NCBI GenBank assembly: GCA_019454865.1
Contig: JACFNJ010000130.1
Coordinates: 1 to 7,642, forward strand
Direction of reading: 5' to 3'
Source of the DNA: Bacteroidia bacterium
GTDB taxonomy: Bacteria; Bacteroidota; Bacteroidia; UKL13-3
Length of the DNA: 7,642 nucleotides
Part shown: in pieces, positions 1 to 7,150 of the stretch
How positions within the stretch are numbered: position 1 is the stretch's first letter
How the letters are laid out: the number at the start of each line of letters is the position of its first letter
Notes under the pieces: generated by a model
The model's input: only the letters and a program-made list of their open reading frames with translations
The model's database searches: none
What the model was told of the DNA's origin: nothing
Program-made: the position numbers and the translations under genes

Positions 1-548
1 ATTTCAATTACTCCTTTTGGGAATCCAGCATCATCAATTAATTGTTGAAGTGTCAAACTACATTGGGGTACATTGGGAGCAGGTTTTACCAATATACTAT
101 TGCCGGCAAGTGTAATCGGTACAGCACTCCGGATAATTTGCCAATACGGAAAATTCCATGGAAAAACTCCCAACACAACTCCTAAAGCTTCATATTGCAT
201 TACTACTTTTTTACCAATATCCGAAATTGATTCAATCGGTTGTAAAAAATTTTCAGCATTAATTGCATAGTATTCGCATGCTCTTGCACATTTTAATACT
301 TCTAATCTTGCTTCAGCTATTGGTTTACCCATTTCAACAGATGCCAACAGTGCAAGTTTTTCATGATTTGATTTTAAAAGCTCCCCAAGTTTAGCTATAA
401 TCTTTACACGTTCAATTATTGCCAGCTGCTTCCATGATTTTTGGGAAGTAGCTGCTTGTGATAACTTTTGTTCTAATTCATCATCGCTTATTAAATCATA
501 ACAACTTAACTCCTCTTCGGTATATGGATTTATTGATGCATAGTTCAT
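1..548 (-). CDS. Aldehyde dehydrogenase, N-terminal part (succinate-semialdehyde dehydrogenase-like), cut by window edge
   Basis: This would be an NAD(P)-dependent oxidation of an aldehyde to an acid in the cytoplasm. The 182 visible codons start at the ATG complementary to 546-548 and run off the left edge, so the catalytic cysteine and glutamate lie outside the window. The N-terminal INPYTEE is typical of the family. A helical stretch around MGKPIAEAR (residues 73-81) is followed by the signature PWNFPYWQ (130-137), whose N132 corresponds to the oxyanion-hole asparagine. LVKPAPNVPQCS (153-164) carries the cofactor-binding lysine K155. The APNV segment after this lysine, and the region around MGKPI, recall the Sad/YneI-type NAD succinate-semialdehyde dehydrogenases from family knowledge, but substrate cannot be settled from this half. 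It begins 11 bases after the hisS stop on the same strand, so co-transcription with hisS is likely. No clear ribosome binding site precedes the start. Confidence 0.92.
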   Translation of the reverse strand, partial: MNYASINPYTEEELSCYDLISDDELEQKLSQAATSQKSWKQLAIIERVKIIAKLGELLKSNHEKLALLASVEMGKPIAEARLEVLKCARACEYYAINAENFLQPIESISDIGKKVVMQYEALGVVLGVFPWNFPYWQIIRSAVPITLAGNSILVKPAPNVPQCSLTLQQLIDDAGFPKGVIE

Positions 549-559
549 GGCAACTCAAT

Positions 560-1969
560 TTATTCTTTCAACATCTGAATAATATCATCTAATTTCAGTG
601 TATTTTGTTCGCCTGTTAATAGATTTTTTAATGTAAAAACATTTTGATTAATTTCATTTTCACCGGCAATTGCTGCAAATGGAATTTGTAAAGCATTAGC
701 ATAATCCAGTTGCTTAACAATAGCTTTTTTTCTATTCACATCCGGATAAATTTCTGCTGCTATGCCTACTGCTCTTAGTTTGGTAACTGCGGGTAAACAA
801 TATTCTTGCGACTTTTCATCAAAAAAACAGCATAATATCTTTGATTGAGTTGTACGTATAGATGCTGAAAACAAATTCAACTCTTCCATCACATCATAAA
901 TTCTATCTAAACCAAAACTAATACCTACACCGGATACATTAGGCAAACCAAAGTTTTCGGTTAAATTGTCGTATCTGCCACCACCACCAATACTTGACAT
1001 CAACGAACTATCCAATGCAGTAACTTCAAAAATACATCCGGTGTAATAACTCAACCCGCGTGCTAAGCTAAAATCTAACTTTAAATTAACTGCGTTGTTT
1101 GTTGCTCTATTGCAATTTTCTATGTTTTGCAAGAGGAAAGACAACTCTTCTACACCTTTTGTTCCTGTTTCCGATGTTTTCAATTTATCCTTTAAGTTTT
1201 CAAGAATAAACTGGTTATTGCCTTTACTTTTTATTATTTCAAACAAGGTGTTTAATTCACTCTCGGTAAATGCACTTTCAGCTAATTCTTTTCGTACTCC
1301 TTCTTCTCCTATTTTATCAAGCTTATCAATTGCAACAGCAATTGTAGTAATATAATCAATTGATTTTACAACCTCAGCTATTCCGGCTAATATTTTTCTA
1401 TTATTAACCCTAAGCTCATAATTAATTTTTAATTGAGTAAATACATCATGATAAATACTAATTAAATCAAGTTCATTTATCAAGCTTTCACTTCCTACTA
1501 TATCAGCATCACATTGCCAAAACTCTCTATATCGCCCTTTTTGTGGTCTATCAGCGCGCCATACCGGTTGTATTTGGTATCGTTTAAAAGGAAATACCAA
1601 CTGGCTCCTATTCATTACAACATATCGAGCAAATGGTACAGTTAAGTCATAACGTAAACCTTTTTCGGCAATATACTTTACAATGTCTTTGCCTTCAATG
1701 TTATCTATTGCATTTGTGTAATCAGTACTGTCCTTATATGACTGTAAAAAATTTCCACTATTTAGTATTCGATACAACAATTTATCCCCCTCTTCACCAT
1801 ATTTTCCTTCAAGTGTTGACAGGTTTTCCATAGCAGGAGTTTCAAGTGGCATAAAGCCATATTTCTTAAATACATCCTCAATATTTTTGATTATGGACTT
1901 ACGTTTTTGTAAGTCTAATGGACCAAAATCGCGGGTACCTTTGGGTAATGTAGGTTTTTGAATTGCCAT
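560..1969 (-). CDS. hisS: Histidyl-tRNA synthetase
   Basis: It charges tRNA-His with histidine using ATP, in the cytoplasm as a class II homodimer. All 469 residues are present, slightly longer than the roughly 420-residue E. coli enzyme because of an expanded N-terminal half, as is usual for Bacteroidota. Visible motifs in order: PKGTRDF (9-15) at the N terminus; YDLTVPFARY (107-116) of the active site; class II motif 2 with RPQKGRYREF (141-150); the histidine-specific ARGLSYYTG (303-311); the glycine-rich GGGGRYD (328-334); and motif 3 around SFGLDRI (351-357), whose arginine contacts ATP. The C-terminal part from about 376 fits the anticodon-binding domain. The start is the ATG complementary to 1967-1969, immediately before MAIQKPTLPKGTRDF, which is the expected family N terminus. 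It stands 71 bases downstream of the glycosyltransferase gene on the same strand, with a candidate promoter in the gap, and leads into the dehydrogenase gene. No defect is seen. Confidence 0.98.
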   Translation of the reverse strand: MAIQKPTLPKGTRDFGPLDLQKRKSIIKNIEDVFKKYGFMPLETPAMENLSTLEGKYGEEGDKLLYRILNSGNFLQSYKDSTDYTNAIDNIEGKDIVKYIAEKGLRYDLTVPFARYVVMNRSQLVFPFKRYQIQPVWRADRPQKGRYREFWQCDADIVGSESLINELDLISIYHDVFTQLKINYELRVNNRKILAGIAEVVKSIDYITTIAVAIDKLDKIGEEGVRKELAESAFTESELNTLFEIIKSKGNNQFILENLKDKLKTSETGTKGVEELSFLLQNIENCNRATNNAVNLKLDFSLARGLSYYTGCIFEVTALDSSLMSSIGGGGRYDNLTENFGLPNVSGVGISFGLDRIYDVMEELNLFSASIRTTQSKILCCFFDEKSQEYCLPAVTKLRAVGIAAEIYPDVNRKKAIVKQLDYANALQIPFAAIAGENEINQNVFTLKNLLTGEQNTLKLDDIIQMLKE

Positions 1970-2040
1970 AAAATAATTAAGCGAAGATACAGTTCATCAA
2001 TTAAAAAATACAATTCACTTAGCAATAATCACGTAACAAC
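1970..2040 (-). promoter_or_regulatory. Gap upstream of hisS with candidate Bacteroidota-type promoter
   Basis: On the minus strand a TTG (complement of 2011-2013) is followed, after 21 bases, by TATCTTCG (complement of 1982-1989). This resembles the Bacteroidota -33 TTG / -7 TAnnTTTG pattern with one mismatch in the -7 box. Transcription would then begin only some 5 to 10 bases before the hisS ATG, a very short leader. The gap is AT-rich, so such a match could arise by chance. I found no convincing hairpin plus U-tract that would end the transcript of the upstream glycosyltransferase, so readthrough into hisS remains possible. Confidence 0.35.
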
Positions 2041-2970
2041 TTATTTTAACATCATTTTTATAAGTCGAATTGTTTTAACAATCTTTTGTGGTATTGAATT
2101 ATTTGGTTTTACAGCCTTATCGTAAAAATAATCGTCAGCATCGGTATTGATTTGAATATTATTGGCAAATACAATTTCTTTTAATGGTGTTGTATTTTGA
2201 TTTACCATCCAAGAAGTATCTTTTGAACTACTATGGGCTGAATTATCCGTGTTTCCAATGTTTTTTACCAAATTAGAATTTGGAATTATACTCAATCCTT
2301 TCATTTTTAAAACGGTAAGCGACCATTGGTAATCCCATGTATTTATTATCCCCTTTTTACTGTAAATTAAGTTCAGTTGCCAGTAACGTTTTATGCCTTT
2401 ATTTTTAGTGAAAAAACTTAAATCAATATCTCCAATATTATTTATAGTATTCAAATTAAAATCATAGTGAGCCCAAGCTCTACGCCAAGTAGCCCATCCC
2501 CACACATGGCTAAATAATGAGAAATAATAGGATGCCTCACCTCTATTTATTCCTTGCTGAAAGTTGGAACCACCAATGTGCATTATTTCATTATTATCTT
2601 TATACTTAGCTAATAATGTTTCACAAAATGAAAAAAAAGTAACATCAGGCACACAATCATCTTCTAAAATAATTCCCATTTCTTCGTTCTCAAAAAACCA
2701 AGTAATAGCACTGCTTACAGCAGGTCCGCAGCCCATATTTTTTTCTCTATACAATGTTTTCAACTCACATTGCCAATCAATTTGCGTAAATATTTCTCTT
2801 GTTTTTGTGCTTAATTCACGGTCAGAAATTCTATTTTCTCTTGGCCCATCTGCTGCTACATACAACTTAGCCGGTTTAATTTGTTTTATTGCATTAAATA
2901 CTTGTTGGGTTTCATCCGGACGGTTGAAAACCAACATTAGTATAGGTGTATTAAAAGTATTGTTTGCCAT
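2041..2970 (-). CDS. Glycosyltransferase, GT-A-like (family 2-related, often annotated HlpA-like)
   Basis: This probably transfers a sugar from a nucleotide-sugar donor during surface-glycan assembly, at the cytoplasmic side of the membrane. The 309-residue protein has no signal peptide and no clear membrane segment. The N-terminal TPILMLVFNRPDET (8-21) matches the opening beta strand and NRP loop of this group. AADGPR (39-44) and the acidic ILEDDC (101-106) follow, the latter fitting the DxD-type metal and donor-binding site. WGWATWRRAW (157-166), WDYQW (212-216) and NLVKNIGN (233-240) are recognisable marks of the group often labelled 'nucleotide-diphospho-sugar transferase / hemolytic protein HlpA-like'. 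I regard the hemolysin name as historical and not functional. The start is the ATG complementary to 2968-2970, just before MANNTFNTP. It diverges from the flippase operon across a 55-base gap, which supports a shared glycan role. Donor and acceptor cannot be read from the sequence. Confidence 0.88.
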   Translation of the reverse strand: MANNTFNTPILMLVFNRPDETQQVFNAIKQIKPAKLYVAADGPRENRISDRELSTKTREIFTQIDWQCELKTLYREKNMGCGPAVSSAITWFFENEEMGIILEDDCVPDVTFFSFCETLLAKYKDNNEIMHIGGSNFQQGINRGEASYYFSLFSHVWGWATWRRAWAHYDFNLNTINNIGDIDLSFFTKNKGIKRYWQLNLIYSKKGIINTWDYQWSLTVLKMKGLSIIPNSNLVKNIGNTDNSAHSSSKDTSWMVNQNTTPLKEIVFANNIQINTDADDYFYDKAVKPNNSIPQKIVKTIRLIKMMLK

Positions 2971-3025
2971 TAATTGAATGAAATTAGGCGAATATAGTTA
3001 AAGAAAATATATAGTACTTTTAATA
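2971..3025. promoter_or_regulatory. Divergent intergenic region with likely back-to-back promoters
   Basis: These 55 AT-rich bases separate the leftward glycosyltransferase from the rightward flippase operon, so promoters for both should lie in or near them. On the minus strand, TATATTTT (complement of 3004-3011) fits TAnnTTT plus one mismatch. A TTG lies 23 bases upstream (complement of 3035-3037), which would place transcription start about 25 bases before the glycosyltransferase ATG. A second minus-strand near match, TATATTCG, is at 2989-2996. On the plus strand TACTTTTA (3015-3022) fits the -7 box with one mismatch but has no good -33 partner. It sits too close to the GTG at 3026 to give that start a leader. 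These assignments are inference from short, degenerate motifs. Confidence 0.4.
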
Positions 3026-4402
3026 GTGTATGAACAATCAGTTATTATTATTTTGCGTGCCGTGCAAATACCATTTTTTAAAAACATCAAATCACCGCAC
3101 ATAAAAAAATATGTATCAAATACCGGTTGGTTGTTTGCTGATAATTTTATTAAACAAGGTATAAATTTAATTGTCGGAATTTTTTTAGCCCGCTATTTAA
3201 ATCCGGAAGGTTTTGGTATAATTGGCTATGCATCTACATACATACAACTTTTAAATCCAATTGCCTTGTTGGGCTTAAATGCAATTGCCATTAAGGAAAT
3301 AGTAAATAAAGAGGAATCTATTGAATCAATACTTGGTACAACGTTTTTGTTAAAGATTATTTCTTCTGTTTTTTCGCTTTTTTTAATAGTGGTAATTGCA
3401 TTTTTGGGTGAAGTAGATACACAAATTCAAATGTACATTATCATTATTGGATTGTCGTATTTAGTATATCCAATACAAGTTGTAGATTATTATTTTCAGG
3501 CAAACTTAAAAGCTAAATATACAGTAATATCCCAGCAAATAGCAACCATTACCTGTGCTGCTTTAAAGGTTTGGGGAATAATAAACCAATATCCTATTGT
3601 ATTTTTTGTATGGTTAATAAGTATTGAAGTTTTTATCATTGCTTTTGTTCAAATCTTTTTTTATCGAACCAAAACAATTATTCCGAAATGGAATTTCAAT
3701 AATAACTTAGCCAAGCGGATGCTTAAAGAGTCTTTTCCTATAATATTTACCGGATTTTTCATCATAATATACATGCGTATTGATCAACTGATGATTCAGA
3801 AAATGTTAAACTCAGAAGCATTAGGAAATTTTGTGGCAGCAATTAAACTAAGTGAAGCGTTTTATGTAGTACCGGGAATAATAGCCGGCTCACTATTTCC
3901 GGCTATTATTAATGGATTAAAAATAAGTAGAGATGAGTATTTAAGCAGAATGAAAAGATTGTATAGCATTTTCATATTAATATGTTTTGCGGCAACAATT
4001 TTTGTTTTGATTTTTGCTGATATCATAGTTTCTGTACTGTTTGGTGAAGCATATACCGATACTGCATCGGTATTGCGGGTACACTTTAGCACAAGTGTGT
4101 TTGTGTTTTTAGGTATAGCATACAGCCAAGCTTTTATTGTTGAACACATGCAGCGTTTTACAACAATAAACACAGTTGTAGGCGCATTGCTTAACATTTG
4201 TTTAAACTGGCTTTTCATTCCAATTTTTGGTGTTGTTGGCTCTGCTTTTGCTACACTTGCAGCACAGTTTTATTCCGGATTTCTATGCTTATTATTGTTT
4301 CCAAAAACCAGAGTTCACTTTATATTGATGCTCCAATCTTTTAATGTTTTTTCTACAATAGCTGTATATTACAAAAAAATAAGTAACCTAAAAGATGAAT
4401 AA
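3026..4402 (+). CDS. Wzx-type oligosaccharide flippase (polysaccharide biosynthesis protein)
   Basis: This integral inner-membrane protein would move a lipid-linked oligosaccharide from the cytoplasmic to the periplasmic face. It has about 458 residues, the usual size for a MATE/MOP-superfamily flippase, with about twelve hydrophobic segments spread along it. The family-typical opening KYVSNTGWLFADNFIKQG (28-45) leads into the first membrane helix and ARYLNPEGFG (55-64), the loop conserved at the start of these proteins. YMRIDQLMI (249-257) and LFGEAYTDTASVLR (338-351) are further marks. The N terminus is uncertain: no in-frame ATG precedes the conserved region. Candidate starts are GTG at 3026, TTG at 3053 and GTG at 3062, and an in-frame stop at 2999-3001 blocks anything further left. 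The later two leave room for a leader if the plus-strand promoter guess is right. The stop overlaps the next gene by 8 bases (4395-4402). The transported glycan is unknown. Confidence 0.93.
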   Translation: MYEQSVIIILRAVQIPFFKNIKSPHIKKYVSNTGWLFADNFIKQGINLIVGIFLARYLNPEGFGIIGYASTYIQLLNPIALLGLNAIAIKEIVNKEESIESILGTTFLLKIISSVFSLFLIVVIAFLGEVDTQIQMYIIIIGLSYLVYPIQVVDYYFQANLKAKYTVISQQIATITCAALKVWGIINQYPIVFFVWLISIEVFIIAFVQIFFYRTKTIIPKWNFNNNLAKRMLKESFPIIFTGFFIIIYMRIDQLMIQKMLNSEALGNFVAAIKLSEAFYVVPGIIAGSLFPAIINGLKISRDEYLSRMKRLYSIFILICFAATIFVLIFADIIVSVLFGEAYTDTASVLRVHFSTSVFVFLGIAYSQAFIVEHMQRFTTINTVVGALLNICLNWLFIPIFGVVGSAFATLAAQFYSGFLCLLLFPKTRVHFILMLQSFNVFSTIAVYYKKISNLKDE

Positions 4403-5177
4403 AATACTTTTACTTTTTGAACTGTTTTTTGCTAAAACATATTTTTATAAAATCAATAAATTTCTGTACCTGCTATCCTTAAAAGGAATGGGTATAGACA
4501 ACCAAGAAAAGATAGTTCGTAGAGGTGAAAAAAAACTACTGAACACCATACTTCACCGAAGTGAAAGCCAGGTTGTAATAGATGTAGGAGCTAATGTTGG
4601 TAATTATGCCGAAGATGTTTTAAAATATAACCCCAACATAAAATTATACGCATTTGAACCACATCCGAAAACCTATAAAAAATTGATTGAGAAATCGGAA
4701 AAATTAAACTTTGAAGCCATAAACAAAGGATGTGCAGATGAAATTGGCAAGCTAAAATTTTATGATTATGCCTCCAACGATGGCTCTGAACATGCAACAT
4801 TACTGGCAGGTGTTTTTGAAAACATTTACCACAAAGACACGATTGTGTATGAAGTAGATGTAACTACCTTAGATAATTTTATACAGGATAGAAAAATTCA
4901 AAAAGTAGATTTGCTAAAAATAGATACAGAGGGCTTTGAGTACAATGTATTAAAAGGGCTTGAACAAAGCTTAAAAGCAAATAAAATTAAAGCTATTCAT
5001 TTTGAGTTTAACAGCATGAATATAATAGGAAAGGTATTTATGAAAGATTTCATCAATTTATTGCCCCAGTATAACTTCTATCGTGTGTTACCAGACGGAC
5101 TTTTAAAAATTGAAAAAGACAAAATATTATTAACAGAAATTTTCGGTTTTCAAAACATCATTGCTGTTCTAAATTAA
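4395..5177 (+). CDS. FkbM-family SAM-dependent methyltransferase
   Basis: It probably methylates a sugar hydroxyl, or another group of the glycan precursor, using S-adenosylmethionine in the cytoplasm. The 260-residue Rossmann-type protein shows the SAM-binding motif VVIDVGANVGNY (60-71), the acidic end of the second strand in LYAFEPHPKTY (84-94), and the FkbM hallmark LLKIDTEGFEY (173-183). The roughly 30-residue hydrophobic and basic N terminus contains no clear cleavage site and is common in members from glycan loci, where it may help membrane association. ATG at 4395 lies within the end of the flippase gene, in a different frame with an 8-base overlap, so translation is probably coupled. 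The family is named for an O-methyltransferase of FK506 synthesis. In Bacteroidota clusters most members are thought to act on polysaccharides, but the exact substrate here cannot be told. Confidence 0.92.
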   Translation: MNKILLLFELFFAKTYFYKINKFLYLLSLKGMGIDNQEKIVRRGEKKLLNTILHRSESQVVIDVGANVGNYAEDVLKYNPNIKLYAFEPHPKTYKKLIEKSEKLNFEAINKGCADEIGKLKFYDYASNDGSEHATLLAGVFENIYHKDTIVYEVDVTTLDNFIQDRKIQKVDLLKIDTEGFEYNVLKGLEQSLKANKIKAIHFEFNSMNIIGKVFMKDFINLLPQYNFYRVLPDGLLKIEKDKILLTEIFGFQNIIAVLN

Positions 5178-5187
5178 TAAACATTCC

Positions 5188-5970
5188 ATGCAACAATGTA
5201 AAATTTGTAACTCAGAAACTACATTTTTATTCAAACATTTAATAATGAATAAATATGAGATAGGTTATTACCAATGTAATTCGTGCAGGTTTATTCAAAC
5301 TGAAGCGCCTTATTGGCTTAGCGAAGCGTATCAAAGTGCAATTAACAATAGCGACACAGGAATTTTGCAACGCAATGAACGCTTTAGAAGAATTGTAACA
5401 GTATTGTTATGTTCATTGTTTAATAAAGAAGAAAAGTTTCTGGATTATGCAGGCGGGTATGGTATTTTTACTCGAATGATGCGCGATGTAGGATTTGACT
5501 ATTATTGGTTAGATGAATATGCCAAAAACTTGATTTCTGTTGGATTTGAACATAAACCAAACACTACCTACGAAGCAATAACTGCTTTTGAAGTATTTGA
5601 ACATTTGGATAACCCGATTCAAAAGATTGAAGAAATGCTATCACTTACTGATACAATAATTTTTTCAACCGAATTAATAGGTAATTCAGTACCAAAGACA
5701 GATTGGTGGTACTATGCATTCTCACATGGGCAGCATATAGCTTTTTATCACACCTCTACGCTTGAGTATATTGCAAAAAAATACAAACTAAACTTGTATA
5801 GCAATGGCACAAATTTTCATCTGCTAAGTAAAAAAGATATAAATCCATTGTTATTTAAATTTTTATATAAAGCATCGAAATATGGCTTGTATAATTTCTT
5901 TAAACAAAATTTACATTCAAAAACTATTGCAGATAACCAAGTAAATAAACTGAATGATGCAACAGCTTAG
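5188..5970 (+). CDS. Class I SAM methyltransferase with N-terminal four-cysteine (zinc-ribbon-like) cluster
   Basis: It is likely a sugar or glycan methyltransferase of the Methyltransf_23 type. The first 35 residues hold two CxxC pairs, C4/C7 and C30/C33, spaced as in a small zinc ribbon. A family-typical linker with FIQTEAPYWLSEAY (35-48) follows. The SAM-binding loop is FLDYAGGYGIF (84-94), then MRDVGFDYYWLDEYAKN (98-114), and the post-fold motif is AFEVFEHLDNP (133-143). The catalytic half ends in an extended C-terminal tail rich in aromatic and basic residues. From memory, close relatives carry DYGGGYG in the loop, so the alanine A88 is a small deviation. The ATG at 5188 is 10 bases after the FkbM stop and directly precedes the first cysteine pair, which supports this start. 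The stop lies 17 bases inside the next gene. Cysteine-cluster plus methyltransferase proteins resemble sugar C-methyltransferases of deoxysugar pathways in layout, but no deoxysugar genes are present here. Confidence 0.88.
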   Translation: MQQCKICNSETTFLFKHLIMNKYEIGYYQCNSCRFIQTEAPYWLSEAYQSAINNSDTGILQRNERFRRIVTVLLCSLFNKEEKFLDYAGGYGIFTRMMRDVGFDYYWLDEYAKNLISVGFEHKPNTTYEAITAFEVFEHLDNPIQKIEEMLSLTDTIIFSTELIGNSVPKTDWWYYAFSHGQHIAFYHTSTLEYIAKKYKLNLYSNGTNFHLLSKKDINPLLFKFLYKASKYGLYNFFKQNLHSKTIADNQVNKLNDATA

Positions 5971-7150
5971 ATTTAAGTTTTACCTATCAAAAATTAAGCG
6001 TACAATCAGAATACGATATATTCTAAATTGTTTTTATGCTTTTTTGTTTGATAAGGTAAATCAAAAACGCGAAGGCATTAAAAAAAACACATTATTACTT
6101 ATTCGATTAGATGCAATTGGGGATTATGTTTTGTTTAGAAACCTATTAGCTACAATTAGAAAATCAGAAAAATTTAAAAATCATAAAATAACTGTAGCCG
6201 GAAATTATTTATGGAAAGACATTGCATTAACCTATGACAAAGATTTTGTGGATGAATGGTATTGGATAGATACAAACAAATTAATTCAAGACAAAAATTA
6301 TCGCAAATCCGTATTAACGCATTTATACAAACAAGGATTTGAAACTGCAATATTCCCAAATTCAGCAAGAGATTTTTTAAAAGGAGATATACTCATTCGT
6401 GCAACTAAGGCGACATACAGAGTTGGATCTGCATCATCAAAATCAATAGATGCATGGCTATTTACCTTTATCGGAAGTTTTTTTTATACAAGATTAATTG
6501 ATAACAAAGAACCCATATTTGAGTTTGACAAAAATGTGTATTTTTTTAAAATACTTTTAGAACAGGAAATTTCATTAACACAACCAACTTTTCCAAAAAT
6601 TGATAAAATAGAAAAGCAGAAGCAGATATTAATTTTACCCGGAGCTGGCGAAAAAAAACGCCAATGGAGCTCAACTAACTTTGCAAGATTAATTCAAAAA
6701 CTAAATGCCGAACTGCCAAATTACAAAATTGTTATTAATGGCGGTAAATCAGATATTGATAAAGTAAATGAAATTATAACATTAATACCAGAAGTAAAAA
6801 TAGAAAATGAAACCGGCAAACACTCTTTAGTGAAGTTAATTGAACATATACAACAAAGTAGTTTGGTTATTGCACATGACTCAAGCGGCTACCATTTTGC
6901 AGTAGCTTGCTATGTGCCAATTGTAGGACTTATGCCCGGAAAACGATATAAACGATTTTCATTGTACTCCTGCAAGCCTAATAATACAATCTTACATTTT
7001 CCGATTACAGTAAATGAACTAGATACTATGTACGAAAAATTTGGAGAATCTTTTTTTGAAGATGTTTTGTTTGATATAAACTCTATTACTCCTGATTCAG
7101 TGTATGAGTCATGCAAAAAACTGCTCACTAATGAAAATCTTACTCATTGA
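5954..7150 (+). CDS. Glycosyltransferase family 9 (heptosyltransferase-like)
   Basis: Family 9 enzymes add heptose or related sugars to lipopolysaccharide core or other glycans at the inner face of the inner membrane. This 398-residue protein opens with a basic, partly amphipathic segment of about 40 residues. The N-terminal domain motif is LLLIRLDAIGDYVLFRN (47-63), with the GDxV-type loop. The C-terminal donor-binding domain has LILPGAGEKKRQWSS (226-240), the position of the usual PGA/S...KxW nucleotide-sugar motif. HDSSGYHFAVACYVPIVGLMPG (308-329) stands in place of the common D(S/T)GxxHLAAAL motif. Two adjacent ATGs (5954 and 5957) could serve as start, and both lie inside the preceding methyltransferase gene, with a 17-base overlap. 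Its own 3' end overlaps the amidotransferase gene by 20 bases. This divergent GT9 subgroup is frequent in Bacteroidota glycan loci. Heptose as the donor is not assured. Confidence 0.88.
   Translation: MMQQLRFKFYLSKIKRTIRIRYILNCFYAFLFDKVNQKREGIKKNTLLLIRLDAIGDYVLFRNLLATIRKSEKFKNHKITVAGNYLWKDIALTYDKDFVDEWYWIDTNKLIQDKNYRKSVLTHLYKQGFETAIFPNSARDFLKGDILIRATKATYRVGSASSKSIDAWLFTFIGSFFYTRLIDNKEPIFEFDKNVYFFKILLEQEISLTQPTFPKIDKIEKQKQILILPGAGEKKRQWSSTNFARLIQKLNAELPNYKIVINGGKSDIDKVNEIITLIPEVKIENETGKHSLVKLIEHIQQSSLVIAHDSSGYHFAVACYVPIVGLMPGKRYKRFSLYSCKPNNTILHFPITVNELDTMYEKFGESFFEDVLFDINSITPDSVYESCKKLLTNENLTH

Noticed and set aside
73..270. A short plus-strand open frame over the aldehyde dehydrogenase
   Set aside because: It is fully antisense to clear dehydrogenase motifs including PWNFPYWQ, so it is a shadow.
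1095..1833. Plus-strand open frames of 66 to 86 codons inside hisS
   Set aside because: Both are antisense to intact hisS and lack family motifs or their own start context.
1990..2040. Possible terminator between the glycosyltransferase and hisS
   Set aside because: There is a T-rich run on the minus strand, but I could not form a convincing GC-containing stem before it.
2564..2977. A 137-codon open frame on the plus strand
   Set aside because: It lies antisense to the well-supported glycosyltransferase at 2041-2970, matches no family I know, and reads as the complement of that gene's codons.
3862..4218. A 118-codon minus-strand frame inside the flippase gene
   Set aside because: It is antisense to conserved membrane segments of the flippase and has no supported neighbour on that strand.
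5188..5970. Similar openings ATGCAACA at 5188 and 5957, considered as a duplicated start region
   Set aside because: The match is only eight bases and the proteins diverge at once, so it is probably chance.
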